Shown: positions 1 to 6,661 of the stretch, in pieces
Position numbering within the stretch: the first letter of the stretch is position 1
Layout of the letters: each line of letters starts with the position of its first letter
Origin: XYB2-FULL-45-11 sp964360375
GTDB lineage: Bacteria; Patescibacteriota; Patescibacteriia; UBA9934; GWF2-40-263
Length of the DNA: 14,676 nucleotides
Reading direction: 5' to 3'
Assembly: GCA_964360375.1 (NCBI GenBank)
Contig: CAYHWG010000025.1
Location: forward strand, 1-14,676
Made by a program: the position numbers and the translations under genes
The notes under the pieces: generated by a model
Database searches by the model: none
What the model was told of the DNA's origin: nothing
What the model saw: the letters and a program-made list of their open reading frames with translations, nothing else

Positions 1-527
1 GCTATGAGACGATACCCAACGGAAAGTAATCGACCTTTTCCTAAGGATTTGCTAAAGGCTAAAGCCTCCATGTCTTTTTTGTCGTCGATTACGAGAGCTG
101 TTTGTGCGAATGCATACCAGATAAGCATGATGATTCCAGGAACAATAAGAGCGATCAATCCAACAATCACGAACAAAAACTGACGCGCCATAACACGAAT
201 CATGGGACGCAAGAGTAAAACAGATTTTTTTTGAAGAGCTTCAAGATCAATTTTTTGTTTGGTTGTTTCAGACTCTGTTGAGTTTTGGTCAAGAAGATCT
301 GTGAGTTGAATAAAAAGAATCGTGAGCCAAATGCTGATGATTAATTGAACGAGGGTAAACAGAAATACACTCGCATAACTGATGTATGTGCGTTCCGGAA
401 GAAAACTTAAGAGGTAAATGCCGGCGATTGGAAACAACAGCCAAGCGCTGTAACCCACAAAGACCCAGAGATTCGCGCGGTACAACCGATAACTTTGAAC
501 AAGAACAGAAAGAGGGGACGCAAGCAT
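1..527 (-). CDS. Multi-pass membrane protein, C-terminus cut by window edge
   Basis: Reading the minus strand from ATG at 527 gives about 175 uninterrupted codons that run off the left edge, so the C-terminus is missing. It begins MLASPLSVLVQSYRLYRANL and then shows hydrophobic segments at roughly residues 22-42, 50-75 and 115-140. A hydrophilic stretch rich in Gln, Thr and Lys lies between the second and third. The segment after the third membrane span (ALVIDDKKDMEALAFSKSLGK) resembles the equivalent part of the next gene (MDDVTKKEALVTSRQLVQ), which suggests tandem paralogs. This layout recalls the membrane domain of the glycerophosphodiesterase/YckC-like superfamily, but I see no catalytic motif and assign no function. 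It starts 29 bases after the stop of the upstream gene on the same strand, so the two probably form an operon with dut upstream. Confidence 0.75.
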   Translation of the reverse strand, partial: MLASPLSVLVQSYRLYRANLWVFVGYSAWLLFPIAGIYLLSFLPERTYISYASVFLFTLVQLIISIWLTILFIQLTDLLDQNSTESETTKQKIDLEALQKKSVLLLRPMIRVMARQFLFVIVGLIALIVPGIIMLIWYAFAQTALVIDDKKDMEALAFSKSLGKGRLLSVGYRLI

Positions 528-556
528 AAGTTTTTAGAGGTCTCTTTTAAATAATG

Positions 557-1441
557 CTAAGATTTTTCAGCCGTGTCGGACAAATTTTTATACAAAATAA
601 CATCTGACAAAATGAGGAGTGGATTGAGGAAAATCGCGACGATAACGGTCAATGCTCGAGAGGTAAACGTTGTTAATCGTATGATTTCATTCACATTCAT
701 GTCCGGAGAACCATTGATGAAGATTTGGAGCGTAAAGGTTACCATGGAGATAAAACCAAGTCCAAAAAGTATGAAAATAAATTTTGGTAAGACGATTCGA
801 ATAAGAACGGACCAAAAACGAGTTTGAACCAACTGTCTGCTTGTCACAAGAGCCTCTTTTTTTGTCACATCATCCATGGCACAGACATAAGGAGCCATGA
901 AATAGAACAGCATCCATCGACAGGTTAAAAACAAACTTCCAAACGCAGCAAACACGAATAAGACATCTCCAACCCCAATGAGTACGGCGCTATGCATCCA
1001 TGTTCCTAATCCAAAAAGGAGACTTGCCGGACCAAACGTGATGATTTGTGCAAGAACGATCATGAACCCAGAAAGAATCGTGACAAAAAGGACCGGAAAA
1101 AATCGTTTTTTTGTTTCAGAAAAGATTTGGTTTTGATTGATCGATTGAGAAGATGTGCCGCGCATGCCAATTCGAACGACGCTTAAAAAAACCCAAAAGC
1201 CCAAAATGGGAGTGAGCACAAAACGCGTGAAAAGATCCAGAATCAATCCGATCGTTTCTGGACGCGTTAACGAAATATAGGAGGAAGCCGAATACATGTC
1301 TGGGTAAAGCAAAACACTGATGAAATGAAGAAAGATCAAAACGATGAGCCAACCGGAAACAGTGAAAAATGCACGGAATCGGCTTCGATAGAGATCCCAT
1401 GATGCATCAATAAGATCTCCTGGTGAGAGAAGTGTTTTCAT
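557..1441 (-). CDS. Multi-pass membrane protein of unknown function
   Basis: The 294-residue product has about six hydrophobic segments (roughly residues 25-47, 65-90, 118-145, 150-180, 213-240 and 262-285) and no signal peptide cleavage pattern, so it is predicted to be an integral cytoplasmic-membrane protein. A short polar stretch after the fourth segment (CAMDDVTKKEALVTSRQLV) matches the pattern in the adjacent truncated gene, pointing to a duplicated pair. The ATG at 1441 has no Shine-Dalgarno sequence, but an extended -10 element lies only 8 bases upstream, so the message may be leaderless. It lies 19 bases downstream of dut on the same strand. Function is unknown; a membrane chaperone, transporter accessory or lipid-related role cannot be told apart from sequence alone. 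Confidence 0.85.
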   Translation of the reverse strand: MKTLLSPGDLIDASWDLYRSRFRAFFTVSGWLIVLIFLHFISVLLYPDMYSASSYISLTRPETIGLILDLFTRFVLTPILGFWVFLSVVRIGMRGTSSQSINQNQIFSETKKRFFPVLFVTILSGFMIVLAQIITFGPASLLFGLGTWMHSAVLIGVGDVLFVFAAFGSLFLTCRWMLFYFMAPYVCAMDDVTKKEALVTSRQLVQTRFWSVLIRIVLPKFIFILFGLGFISMVTFTLQIFINGSPDMNVNEIIRLTTFTSRALTVIVAIFLNPLLILSDVILYKNLSDTAEKS

Positions 1442-1449
1442 ACAAGGTC

Positions 1450-1458
1450 AGTATAGCA
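1450..1458 (-). promoter_or_regulatory. Extended -10 promoter for the membrane-protein gene
   Basis: On the minus strand the sequence TGCTATACT is an extended -10 element (TGnTATAAT type) whose last base is 8 bases before the ATG at 1441. Transcription would start about at the start codon, giving a leaderless or nearly leaderless mRNA, which fits the lack of a Shine-Dalgarno sequence. A weak -35 (TTCGGA) lies inside the end of dut. Confidence 0.45.
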
Positions 1459-1460
1459 AA

Positions 1461-1895
1461 TTATCCCGTTGATCCGAAGCCTCCACGGTCCGGGTTTTCG
1501 AGATGATGAACTTTTTGAAAAATAGCTTTTGTGACAGGAAGAATCATTCCTTGTGCGAGTCGTTCTCCTTTTTGAACTGTGACCGGATGATTTGTGAAAT
1601 TCATGAGTTGCAAAAGAATTTCATCGTTTGGGCCGCAATAATCTTCATCGATAATGCCGATGCCTTGCACAATCGTCAGACCAAATTTTTTCGTGGTGGA
1701 GGATCGAGCTGCAACAATCAATACGTGATCTTTTGGGGTGCAAATGACAAGACCTGTTCGAAGTCGAACGATTTCACCCGGGGTAATCGTTGCTTCTTCG
1801 ATTATGGAAAGATCAAACGCACAAGAACCGGTTGTTTTATATTCTGGCAAGATAGCGTCCGGATGATTGCAAAAGATGTTCACAGGGATATGCAT
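1461..1895 (-). CDS. dut: dUTP diphosphatase (trimeric dUTPase)
   Basis: This 144-residue protein hydrolyses dUTP to dUMP and pyrophosphate, keeping uracil out of DNA and feeding dUMP to thymidylate synthase. All five trimeric-dUTPase motifs are visible in order: GSCAFDL (about 23-29), ARSSTTKKFGL (about 63-73), GIGIIDEDYCG (about 78-88) with the catalytic Asp of the IDxDY type, GERLAQGMI (about 110-118), and the C-terminal phosphate-binding arm RGGFGSTG (137-144). The length is normal for the family. Motif 2 has ARSS where PRSG is usual, a mild variation. The start at 1895 gives a typical N-terminus. An interspersed repeat fills the upstream gap to thyA, which is divergent. It is followed by the membrane-protein gene after 19 bases. 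Confidence 0.95.
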   Translation of the reverse strand: MHIPVNIFCNHPDAILPEYKTTGSCAFDLSIIEEATITPGEIVRLRTGLVICTPKDHVLIVAARSSTTKKFGLTIVQGIGIIDEDYCGPNDEILLQLMNFTNHPVTVQKGERLAQGMILPVTKAIFQKVHHLENPDRGGFGSTG

Positions 1896-1934
1896 AGAAA
1901 AGTTTTGTCAGAAGAGCAATGAGACTCATCTTTT

Positions 1935-2055
1935 GTCATTGCGAGGAGTTATACGACGAAGCAACCCTTGCATTTTGGATAAAAAGATTGCTTCGTCGTC
2001 GATGACTCCTCCTCGCAATGACACAATTTGGAGTTTTGCAACGGTCTCGTAATGG
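1935..2055. repeat. Interspersed inverted repeat (GTCATTGCGAGGAG family)
   Basis: Two arms, 1935-1966 and 1986-2022, form a long hairpin: GTCATTGCGAGGAG and CGACGAAGCAA in the left arm pair with the right arm, with a variable patch between them. The element fills the gap between the divergent dut and thyA genes. The right arm and about 30 further bases (to about 2055) recur almost exactly, in inverted orientation, at 14606-14676, so the repeat unit is larger than the palindrome. No transposase is present. Confidence 0.8.
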
Positions 2056-2124
2056 AACAAGGGTAGTTTATCGGAAAATTTGTGGTATGGAAACATCTAA
2101 GCGTGTTTGATAGCATAGGAACGT

Positions 2125-2991
2125 ATGAACGCTTATTTTAACATTGCCCGTCAAGTTTTACAGAATGGAATTCGCAAACCGACCCGTACAGGTGTGGATA
2201 CACTTGCAATGGCAGGCGCCATGTTTGAGCATGACATGCGTGATGGTTTTCCACTTCTCACCACAAAAAAAATTTCTTTGCGGTTGCCTGCGACAGAACT
2301 TGAATTTTTTTTGAACGGCAAAACGGATAAAGGTTGGCTTCAAGAACGTAATAATCATATTTGGGATGAATGGTGTGCCCCGCATGTTGTGCCGTATGGG
2401 CACGATGCAGACACAAAAGCACGCATGAAATCTGAACGCGAACTCGGACCAATCTACGGATTTCAATGGCGACATTTTGGGGCGGACTATGTCGATCATC
2501 AGACAGATTATTCCGGTCAAGGTGTTGATCAGATCGCAAAACTCGTTGAGACCCTCAAACGAGATCCGCATGATCGGCGCATGCTTGTGAGCGCATGGAA
2601 TCCAACCGTGCTTCATAAAATGGCTTTGCCGCCGTGTTATTATGGGTTTCAGGTAACGGTTCTTGACGGGAAGCTGAATCTTTTGTGGAATCAACGATCT
2701 GTCGATGTGGCAATCGGATTGCCGTTTGATATCGTGGCACACGGACTCTTGTTGCATTTACTCGCAAAAGAATCGGGTTTACAAGAAGGAAAGTTGATCG
2801 GATTTTTGGGAGATGTTCATGTGTATGTCAATCATCTAGACGGACTCAAAGAGCAACTGAAACGTGAACCCACGGCATTGCCACAAATTCGCACAGAAAA
2901 TTTTACGTCGATTTTTGATTGGAAGCATACGGACACAATTGTAGAAAATTATACGTCAGCGCCGAGTATTAAATTTGAAATTGCAATATGA
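2125..2991 (+). CDS. thyA: Thymidylate synthase
   Basis: This 288-residue enzyme methylates dUMP to dTMP using methylene-tetrahydrofolate, which is oxidised to dihydrofolate. Family motifs are clear: RTGVDT near the N-terminus (21-26), GPIYGFQWRHFG (108-119), DPHDRRMLVSAWNP (147-160), the nucleophile in ALPPCYYGFQ (Cys171; the usual residue after Cys is His, here Tyr), QRSVDVAIGLPFD (190-202) and GDVHVYVNH (229-237). The length is close to the usual 264-290. Its stop codon overlaps the start of the next gene as ATGA (2988-2991), so it is translationally coupled to the dihydrofolate reductase that recycles its cofactor. Only a weak AGGAA lies before the ATG. Confidence 0.97.
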   Translation: MNAYFNIARQVLQNGIRKPTRTGVDTLAMAGAMFEHDMRDGFPLLTTKKISLRLPATELEFFLNGKTDKGWLQERNNHIWDEWCAPHVVPYGHDADTKARMKSERELGPIYGFQWRHFGADYVDHQTDYSGQGVDQIAKLVETLKRDPHDRRMLVSAWNPTVLHKMALPPCYYGFQVTVLDGKLNLLWNQRSVDVAIGLPFDIVAHGLLLHLLAKESGLQEGKLIGFLGDVHVYVNHLDGLKEQLKREPTALPQIRTENFTSIFDWKHTDTIVENYTSAPSIKFEIAI

Positions 2992-3554
2992 AGGTTTTGC
3001 TTATAGCCGCCATTTCTGTAAACGGAAAGATTGCGTGTTCTTCGGATCAATCGTCGCTTGAATGGACGTCCAAAGAAGACACCAAGTTTTTTGTTGAGAA
3101 AACAAAAGAGTGTGGTGTGATGATCATGGGACGAAAAACGTTTGACACCATCGGTCACGCGCTGAAAGATCGATTGATGATTGTGATGACGAGAACCCCC
3201 TCCTTAATCAAGCCTTGCCTGCCGACAGGCATAGGTGGTCGTGTCGAAGGTGTAGAGTTTACAGATAAAACACCAAAACAGATTCTCGAGGATCTCGAAA
3301 ACAGAGGCTACACATCTGTCGCAATTACGGGCGGCGCGGGTGTTTACTCGATGTTCCTCAAGGAAAAGCTTGTGACGGATGTATTTCTCACGATCGAACC
3401 GATTCTCTTTGGAAACGGAATTTCGCTTGCGGAGTGGCCCTCCCCCCTTGCCAAGGGTGGAGATGGAGGGGGGTCTAATGTGCGGCTCGAGTTTGTCGAA
3501 TCAAAAATGCTCGGCGAGCAATCAGTTCTACTTCATTACACTGTGTCATCCTGA
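2988..3554 (+). CDS. Dihydrofolate reductase family protein (RibD C-terminal type) with repeat-derived inserts
   Basis: The 188-residue product belongs to the DHFR/RibD-reductase fold: an N-terminal strand (MKVLLIAAISVNGKIA), MIMGRKTFDTIG (about 46-57), and the NADPH-binding VAITGGAGVY (about 112-121) followed by LTIEPILFGNG. It probably reduces dihydrofolate to tetrahydrofolate for thyA, whose stop codon it overlaps by ATGA. It is longer than a usual 160-residue DHFR. Two segments look inserted and correspond to palindromic repeats in the DNA: PCLPTGIGG (DNA 3212-3238) and PSPLAKGGDGGG (3437-3475). The last residues TVSS and the TGA stop lie in a third repeat (from 3543), so the C-terminus appears to have been capped by repeat insertion. 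A riboflavin-type reductase role is the alternative, but the thyA context favours folate. Confidence 0.88.
   Translation: MKVLLIAAISVNGKIACSSDQSSLEWTSKEDTKFFVEKTKECGVMIMGRKTFDTIGHALKDRLMIVMTRTPSLIKPCLPTGIGGRVEGVEFTDKTPKQILEDLENRGYTSVAITGGAGVYSMFLKEKLVTDVFLTIEPILFGNGISLAEWPSPLAKGGDGGGSNVRLEFVESKMLGEQSVLLHYTVSS
3216..3231. repeat. Palindromic repeat inside the DHFR gene
   Basis: TGCCTG CCGA CAGGCA forms a 6-bp stem. It is in frame and codes for part of PCLPTGIGG, a segment not expected in the DHFR fold. Relatives of this TGCCTGCCGGCAGGCA family are seen at 5828-5843, 7972-7987 and 12238-12254. Confidence 0.65.
3438..3473. repeat. C-rich/G-rich inverted repeat inside the DHFR gene
   Basis: A CCCTCCCCCC arm is followed by CTTGCCAAGG and a GGAGGGGGG arm. 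It is read in frame as PSPLAKGGDGGG near the C-terminus of the reductase. The composition is unlike the surrounding gene, and the element looks like an inserted interspersed repeat. Confidence 0.6.
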
Positions 3555-3618
3555 GCGGAGCGAAGGATCTCATGTAAACGCGAGATTCTTCGGTCGTCGA
3601 ACTTCCTCAGAATGACAT
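3543..3618. repeat. Interspersed inverted repeat (TCATCCTGAGCGGAGCGAAG family)
   Basis: The left arm begins GTGTCATCCTGAGCGGAG and the right arm ends CTTCCTCAGAATGACAT. It supplies the stop codon of the DHFR gene and ends just before the Shine-Dalgarno sequence of the deaminase gene. Other copies of the family are at 5776-5865 and 10617-10695, with a relative at 11240-11319. Confidence 0.85.
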
Positions 3619-3632
3619 AAAGGAGACAAAAT

Positions 3633-4256
3633 ATGATCAACTATCCCTATCTTCCACCCAATCGAAAATTCAAATTCGTCCCTTCGAGTAATCCACACAT
3701 GATGGCTGCAGAAGTTGCGCGTCAAGAATGCGCGGGCGATTCGCTTTATCCGGTCGGGGTTGTGCTTGTTCGAGACGGACAAGTGTGTGCACGCGCAGGA
3801 AACGGATTCAATCGCGGAAGTTCTTCAAAACACATTTGTCCACGCATTGTTCTCGAGTGTCCAAGCGGAACCGGTTACGATTTGTGTTCATTACACGAAT
3901 CAATCGGCCACGCCGAGCCTATGCTTATGCAAGTTGCAAACGAACAGGGAATCGATATTCACGGTTGTGATGTATACATGTTCGGTCATTGGTGGTGCTG
4001 CGAACCATGTTGGAAGGTGATGATCGATGCGGGGGTGCGAGATGTGTATCTTCTCGAAAACGCACATGAGCGATTTTCGCGCGAGCGCGTATTTGCGGAA
4101 ATACTCACAGGATCGCGTACAGATCTTCGACTCGAACAAGAGGGAACAACGTATCGCGTGTTTGTTCCGGAATCCATCGAACCGGTATTCGTGTACGAGG
4201 CAGATACAGAAGAACTCGCGGCACGGAGATTTGAGAATGTGAGGAGGCAGATGTAA
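3633..4256 (+). CDS. Cytidine/deoxycytidylate deaminase family protein
   Basis: The 207-residue protein carries the zinc-deaminase signature: HAE at residues 93-95 (zinc His plus catalytic Glu) and Cys123-x-x-Cys126 in WWCCEPCWKVMIDAGV. It probably deaminates dCMP to dUMP, giving substrate for thyA two genes upstream; the substrate is inferred from context. A Cys stands where the Pro of the usual PCxxC motif would be. The region after about residue 145 (ERFSRERVFAEILTG and beyond) is an extra C-terminal tail not typical of short dCMP deaminases. The start is well supported by AAAGGAG at 3619-3625, 7 bases before the ATG, one of the few strong ribosome sites in the window. A hairpin terminator follows at 4261. 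Confidence 0.88.
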   Translation: MINYPYLPPNRKFKFVPSSNPHMMAAEVARQECAGDSLYPVGVVLVRDGQVCARAGNGFNRGSSSKHICPRIVLECPSGTGYDLCSLHESIGHAEPMLMQVANEQGIDIHGCDVYMFGHWWCCEPCWKVMIDAGVRDVYLLENAHERFSRERVFAEILTGSRTDLRLEQEGTTYRVFVPESIEPVFVYEADTEELAARRFENVRRQM

Positions 4257-4260
4257 ATCA

Positions 4261-4284
4261 AAACTCGAGGGAATCCTCGAGTTT
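4261..4284. terminator. Bidirectional intrinsic terminator
   Basis: AAACTCGAGG and CCTCGAGTTT form a perfect 10-bp stem around GAAT, followed on the plus strand by TTTATTTTT and preceded by A-rich sequence that gives Ts on the minus strand. It separates the convergent deaminase gene (plus) and HicA-like gene (minus), and overlaps the stop codon of the latter. Confidence 0.8.
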
Positions 4285-4534
4285 ATTTTTGATTGATCCA
4301 TGATACGTATGTCGCTTTCGGAATTCCCGAATGCCGTATCGACATTTCCATTGTCTTTCTTGATTGTCGATCTTTTTCGTTGCTTCCGATAATCACCTGA
4401 ACGATGCGTTGTTCCACCTCATTCTTTTTCACATAAAACGCATGCGACCCTTTTGTGTAGACATGAGCAAATTCGTTTTCTTTCAGAAATTTTGCATGTT
4501 CTTTTGCGCTGAAGTGGTGCCAGCTTTTCGACAT
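4283..4534 (-). CDS. HicA-like mRNA interferase toxin
   Basis: The 83-residue protein has the layout of the HicA/YcfA double-stranded-RNA-binding-like fold: an N-terminal helix (SAKEHAKFLKENEF), then a strand with Gly29-Ser30-His31 (KGSHAFYV), the likely catalytic His, and a C-terminal part RHSGIPKATYVSWINQK resembling the HPGKEIPKGTL-type end of HicA. Such proteins cleave mRNA when free of their antitoxin. It starts 3 bases after the stop of the preceding gene on the same strand, as in a toxin-antitoxin operon. It is more diverged than textbook HicA and has an insert (EVEQRIVQVIIGSNEKD) in the middle. Confidence 0.72.
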   Translation of the reverse strand: MSKSWHHFSAKEHAKFLKENEFAHVYTKGSHAFYVKKNEVEQRIVQVIIGSNEKDRQSRKTMEMSIRHSGIPKATYVSWINQK

Positions 4535-4537
4535 ACA

Positions 4538-4918
4538 CTAAGCTCGACACAAATCTGCGATCGGAAGAACGTTCAACGATCCTGCTTGTCTTGGTACTTT
4601 TGATTTTTTCTGTGAATCCAAAAACTTTTCATACGCACGCCAATATTTTTCTGGAGCCGGGCGATTGAGTAACGTTTCATCCAACTTTGCTTTGCAAACC
4701 GTTTCCACATGCCCCTTAACCGCTTCGATCATTTCTTGTGTGAGAACTTCTCGTTTGGTTCCTTCCTTTACAATATCCAATTCCAAACAGACGGAAATAA
4801 ATTTTTTTCCACTTTTGTACCCAAAGATGGTGATATTCCCTTTCCGTTTTGTATTTTGGATAAGCATGCGCATAGATGAGGGTATGATGCGATAGAAATG
4901 AAGCCGAGTCAAATTCAT
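4538..4918 (-). CDS. HicB-like antitoxin-type protein
   Basis: The 126-residue product contains a HicB-like partial RNase-H-fold core: strand-rich ITIFGYKSGKKFISVCLEL, then a helix EMIEAVKGHVETVCKAK. It is followed by LNRPAPEKYWRAYEKFLDSQ and a short tail, with no obvious helix-turn-helix or ribbon-helix-helix domain. It probably binds the toxin encoded 3 bases downstream. The start at 4918 overlaps the stop of the upstream small gene as ATGA, favouring translational coupling. The first 17 residues are poorly conserved-looking, and internal ATGs at 4873 or 4867 (MLIQNTKRKG) are plausible true starts. Confidence 0.65.
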   Translation of the reverse strand: MNLTRLHFYRIIPSSMRMLIQNTKRKGNITIFGYKSGKKFISVCLELDIVKEGTKREVLTQEMIEAVKGHVETVCKAKLDETLLNRPAPEKYWRAYEKFLDSQKKSKVPRQAGSLNVLPIADLCRA

Positions 4919-5070
4919 CGAAAATCATTGTAGAGCTCAACAGCTTCCTGCAAAGCGCTCAATGCCTGTTTTTTTGTTTTTCCGAAACTTGAAACACCCG
5001 AATTCAAATTTAGGGATACATAATGAACGCCCTCTTTCCAGACAATACTATTCAAATCAATTTTTGGCAT
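4915..5070 (-). CDS. Small HicB-like protein (51 aa)
   Basis: A 51-codon gene begins MPKIDLNSIVWKEGVHYVSL and ends LQEAVELYNDFR. The pattern (a strand pair with WKEGVHYVSLNL, then SSFGKTKKQALSALQEAVELY) is the N-terminal domain of HicB-type antitoxins, in which GxTxxEAlxxLxEAvxLy is typical. Its TGA overlaps the next ATG (ATGA at 4915-4918), so it heads a three-gene operon with the 126-residue protein and the HicA-like toxin. There is no clear Shine-Dalgarno sequence. It may be a second antitoxin or a remnant of a duplicated one. Confidence 0.65.
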   Translation of the reverse strand: MPKIDLNSIVWKEGVHYVSLNLNSGVSSFGKTKKQALSALQEAVELYNDFR

Positions 5071-5109
5071 AGAAACATTTATTGCTTCCAGTTTATCGCA
5101 TCCGTTCGT

Positions 5110-5769
5110 TCATGACAAACGAAATTTCCCCTTCATCTCCTCAAGCGTCCCCGCCACCAAATGTTGCCTCTCTTCATCTTTGTCGAGTTGATATTCCCCT
5201 GAATCACTGTTTGAATATTTTGCCGCACTCACGCCGTGCAGGTTGGCTTCTTCGCTTGTGAGTGGAGATTTGAGCTCTTCGAAAATCACCTGACACACGC
5301 GTTCACCCGGATAGATCCGAATTACTTGATTTCCAGCTTCGTTTTTCATGGGGAAGATCAAATGACCTTTGTAACCATTATCGATAATGCCGGAAAGTGA
5401 GAGGTCGATACCTCGTCGATTCGTCGAAGTTCGAGGAAACAGAATCGCCATGAGGTTCGGTGCGTTGATTTCGACGGATTCGAGAGATGTTCCGATCACG
5501 AATTCATTTGGGAGGAGTTCGAAGAATTGTCCTGGTTTCAAAATGATTTCTTCAAATTGTTCGCGGTGACGCTCGACGTCATCGATCGAGATATTGATTG
5601 CGCGTCTACCGGATTCATCGATCGTCCAGTTTTTTGGAATCAGAAATTTATACCCCAAGCGAAGATCGATGGCGTGTGGTTGAAGTTGAAACGCGTCGAT
5701 TTGTGGATCAAAGACAATCTCACGTTTTTCGATCGCGGCGAGGATCTCGTGGCGGGTGAGGACGGACAT
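5110..5769 (-). CDS. dcd: dCTP deaminase-like protein (Dcd/dUTPase fold)
   Basis: From ATG at 5769 the product is 219 residues. An upstream in-frame ATG at 5811 would add 14 residues coded by an interspersed repeat, so 5769 is preferred. Dcd/dUTPase-fold motifs are present: QPHAIDLRLG (30-39), FPRTSTNRRGIDL (111-123) at the RSSxxRxG position, and SGIIDNGYKGHLIF (126-139) at the IDPGWxG position. Dcd converts dCTP to dUTP, or to dUMP in bifunctional forms. Aligned by eye to the E. coli enzyme, the position of catalytic Glu138 is Pro140 here (FPMKN against LEFYN), so deaminase activity is doubtful. The C-terminus (SGEYQLDKDEERQHLVAGTLEEM) is longer than usual. It could be a divergent dUTPase or a non-catalytic paralog. 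Confidence 0.75.
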   Translation of the reverse strand: MSVLTRHEILAAIEKREIVFDPQIDAFQLQPHAIDLRLGYKFLIPKNWTIDESGRRAINISIDDVERHREQFEEIILKPGQFFELLPNEFVIGTSLESVEINAPNLMAILFPRTSTNRRGIDLSLSGIIDNGYKGHLIFPMKNEAGNQVIRIYPGERVCQVIFEELKSPLTSEEANLHGVSAAKYSNSDSGEYQLDKDEERQHLVAGTLEEMKGKFRLS

Positions 5770-5775
5770 AGCACG

Positions 5776-5865
5776 CTGCGTCATCCTGAGCGGAGCGAAG
5801 GATCTCCCCACGTTCGGAGATCCCTCCCTGCCTGCCGGTAGGAAGGCTTTGTCATGATGACGCAG
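5776..5865. repeat. Interspersed inverted repeat with nested TGCCTGCCGG element
   Basis: The arms CTGCGTCATCCTGAG and GATGACGCAG enclose GAGCGAAGGATCTC and its partner GGAGATCCCTCC. Compared with the copy at 10617-10695, the right arm is interrupted by an extra stretch containing CTGCCTGCCGGTAGG, a second repeat family. It ends 7 bases before the preferred dcd start and has displaced any normal leader there. Confidence 0.8.
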
Positions 5866-5903
5866 AAGGTAGAATAATGGAATCAGCTTATCGTTTCGGA
5901 TCT

Positions 5904-5933
5904 AAAAAGAAAAGAGCATCCGAGTGGATGCTC
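5904..5933 (-). terminator. Intrinsic terminator of tmk
   Basis: On the minus strand GAGCATCC-ACTC-GGATGCTC (stem 5914-5921/5926-5933) is followed by TTTTCTTTTT. The hairpin begins in the stop codon of tmk, so the tmk transcript probably ends here and dcd is expressed separately or by readthrough. Confidence 0.8.
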
Positions 5934-6645
5934 ATGTGTTTTTGAGAAGTTGTGTGATGAGCGAAACAGCGCTTGTTTTTGATTCTTCGAGTGTCCCACT
6001 TGTGTCGAGATCAAAAATACGTGTTCCTGATTCTTCAAACAAGGCGCGAAAATTTTTGCTTTTAAAATTATCTGCGACTTTTGTGAGAAGAACCGGGTCT
6101 TGGAACACGCCCTTGTTGTCATCGTGTCGTAGTGAAATACGGCTTATGGCCATTTGCACAGGAATGGTCGTCAAAATGAGTGCGTCTGGAGCGTGCACAA
6201 GCGCAAGAATATTTCCTGGCAATGAACCAATCGCTTCAAACGAAAGCGCACCAGGCATGGCGACTTGATAGGCAAGTGAGGTGCTGAATCCACGATCTTG
6301 AATGATGATTTTTTTTGCGCGTTTTGCAGGGATGATGAGACGTCGGTACATAATTTCGCGATCAAGTGCAAACGCATGCGCAAGTTCTTCGCCTCCGTAT
6401 AGCTGATCCACTCGAGACATTTCTTCACGAATCGCCGCGCCAATCCACTGACGTGTCGGTTCAGACGTGAAGTACACATCGAAATCGGGGATTTCTTCAA
6501 ATCTCGGCGGATGAGTTTCTTTCCAGTCTTGAAGACGGAAACAACGCAACCCTCGAGCGACGAGCTCTTTAAACATTGCCTGAATGACCGTGGTTTTTCC
6601 ACTGCCCGCAATGCCGTCAATCATGATGAACGTGCCGTTTGTCAT
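5932..6645 (-). CDS. tmk: Thymidylate kinase
   Basis: The 237-residue P-loop kinase phosphorylates dTMP to dTDP with ATP. A Walker A motif GIAGSGKTT lies at residues 11-19 after a typical MTNGTFIMIDG strand. The EPT of FTSEPTRQWIGAAIREEM matches the family's substrate-binding EP motif, and QDRGFSTSLAYQ matches the DR(Y/H)xxSxxAYQ signature that closes over dTMP. LRHDDNKGVFQDP sits where the LID region is expected. There is an insert of about 15-20 residues between the first helix and the EPT motif (RLQDWKETHPPRFEEI), making it longer than the usual 205-215. The start at 6645 has GATGGTGG a few bases upstream. It is divergent from the DGR target gene, with its own promoter and a leader hairpin. 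It completes the dTMP branch encoded by dut, thyA and folA nearby. Confidence 0.92.
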   Translation of the reverse strand: MTNGTFIMIDGIAGSGKTTVIQAMFKELVARGLRCFRLQDWKETHPPRFEEIPDFDVYFTSEPTRQWIGAAIREEMSRVDQLYGGEELAHAFALDREIMYRRLIIPAKRAKKIIIQDRGFSTSLAYQVAMPGALSFEAIGSLPGNILALVHAPDALILTTIPVQMAISRISLRHDDNKGVFQDPVLLTKVADNFKSKNFRALFEESGTRIFDLDTSGTLEESKTSAVSLITQLLKNT

Positions 6646-6661
6646 AAAGCCACCATCTATA

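Noticed and set aside
5770..5811. Upstream start for the dcd gene at 5811
   Set aside because: The extra 14 residues are translated from an interspersed repeat and are not part of the family. ATG 5769 begins a normal N-terminus.
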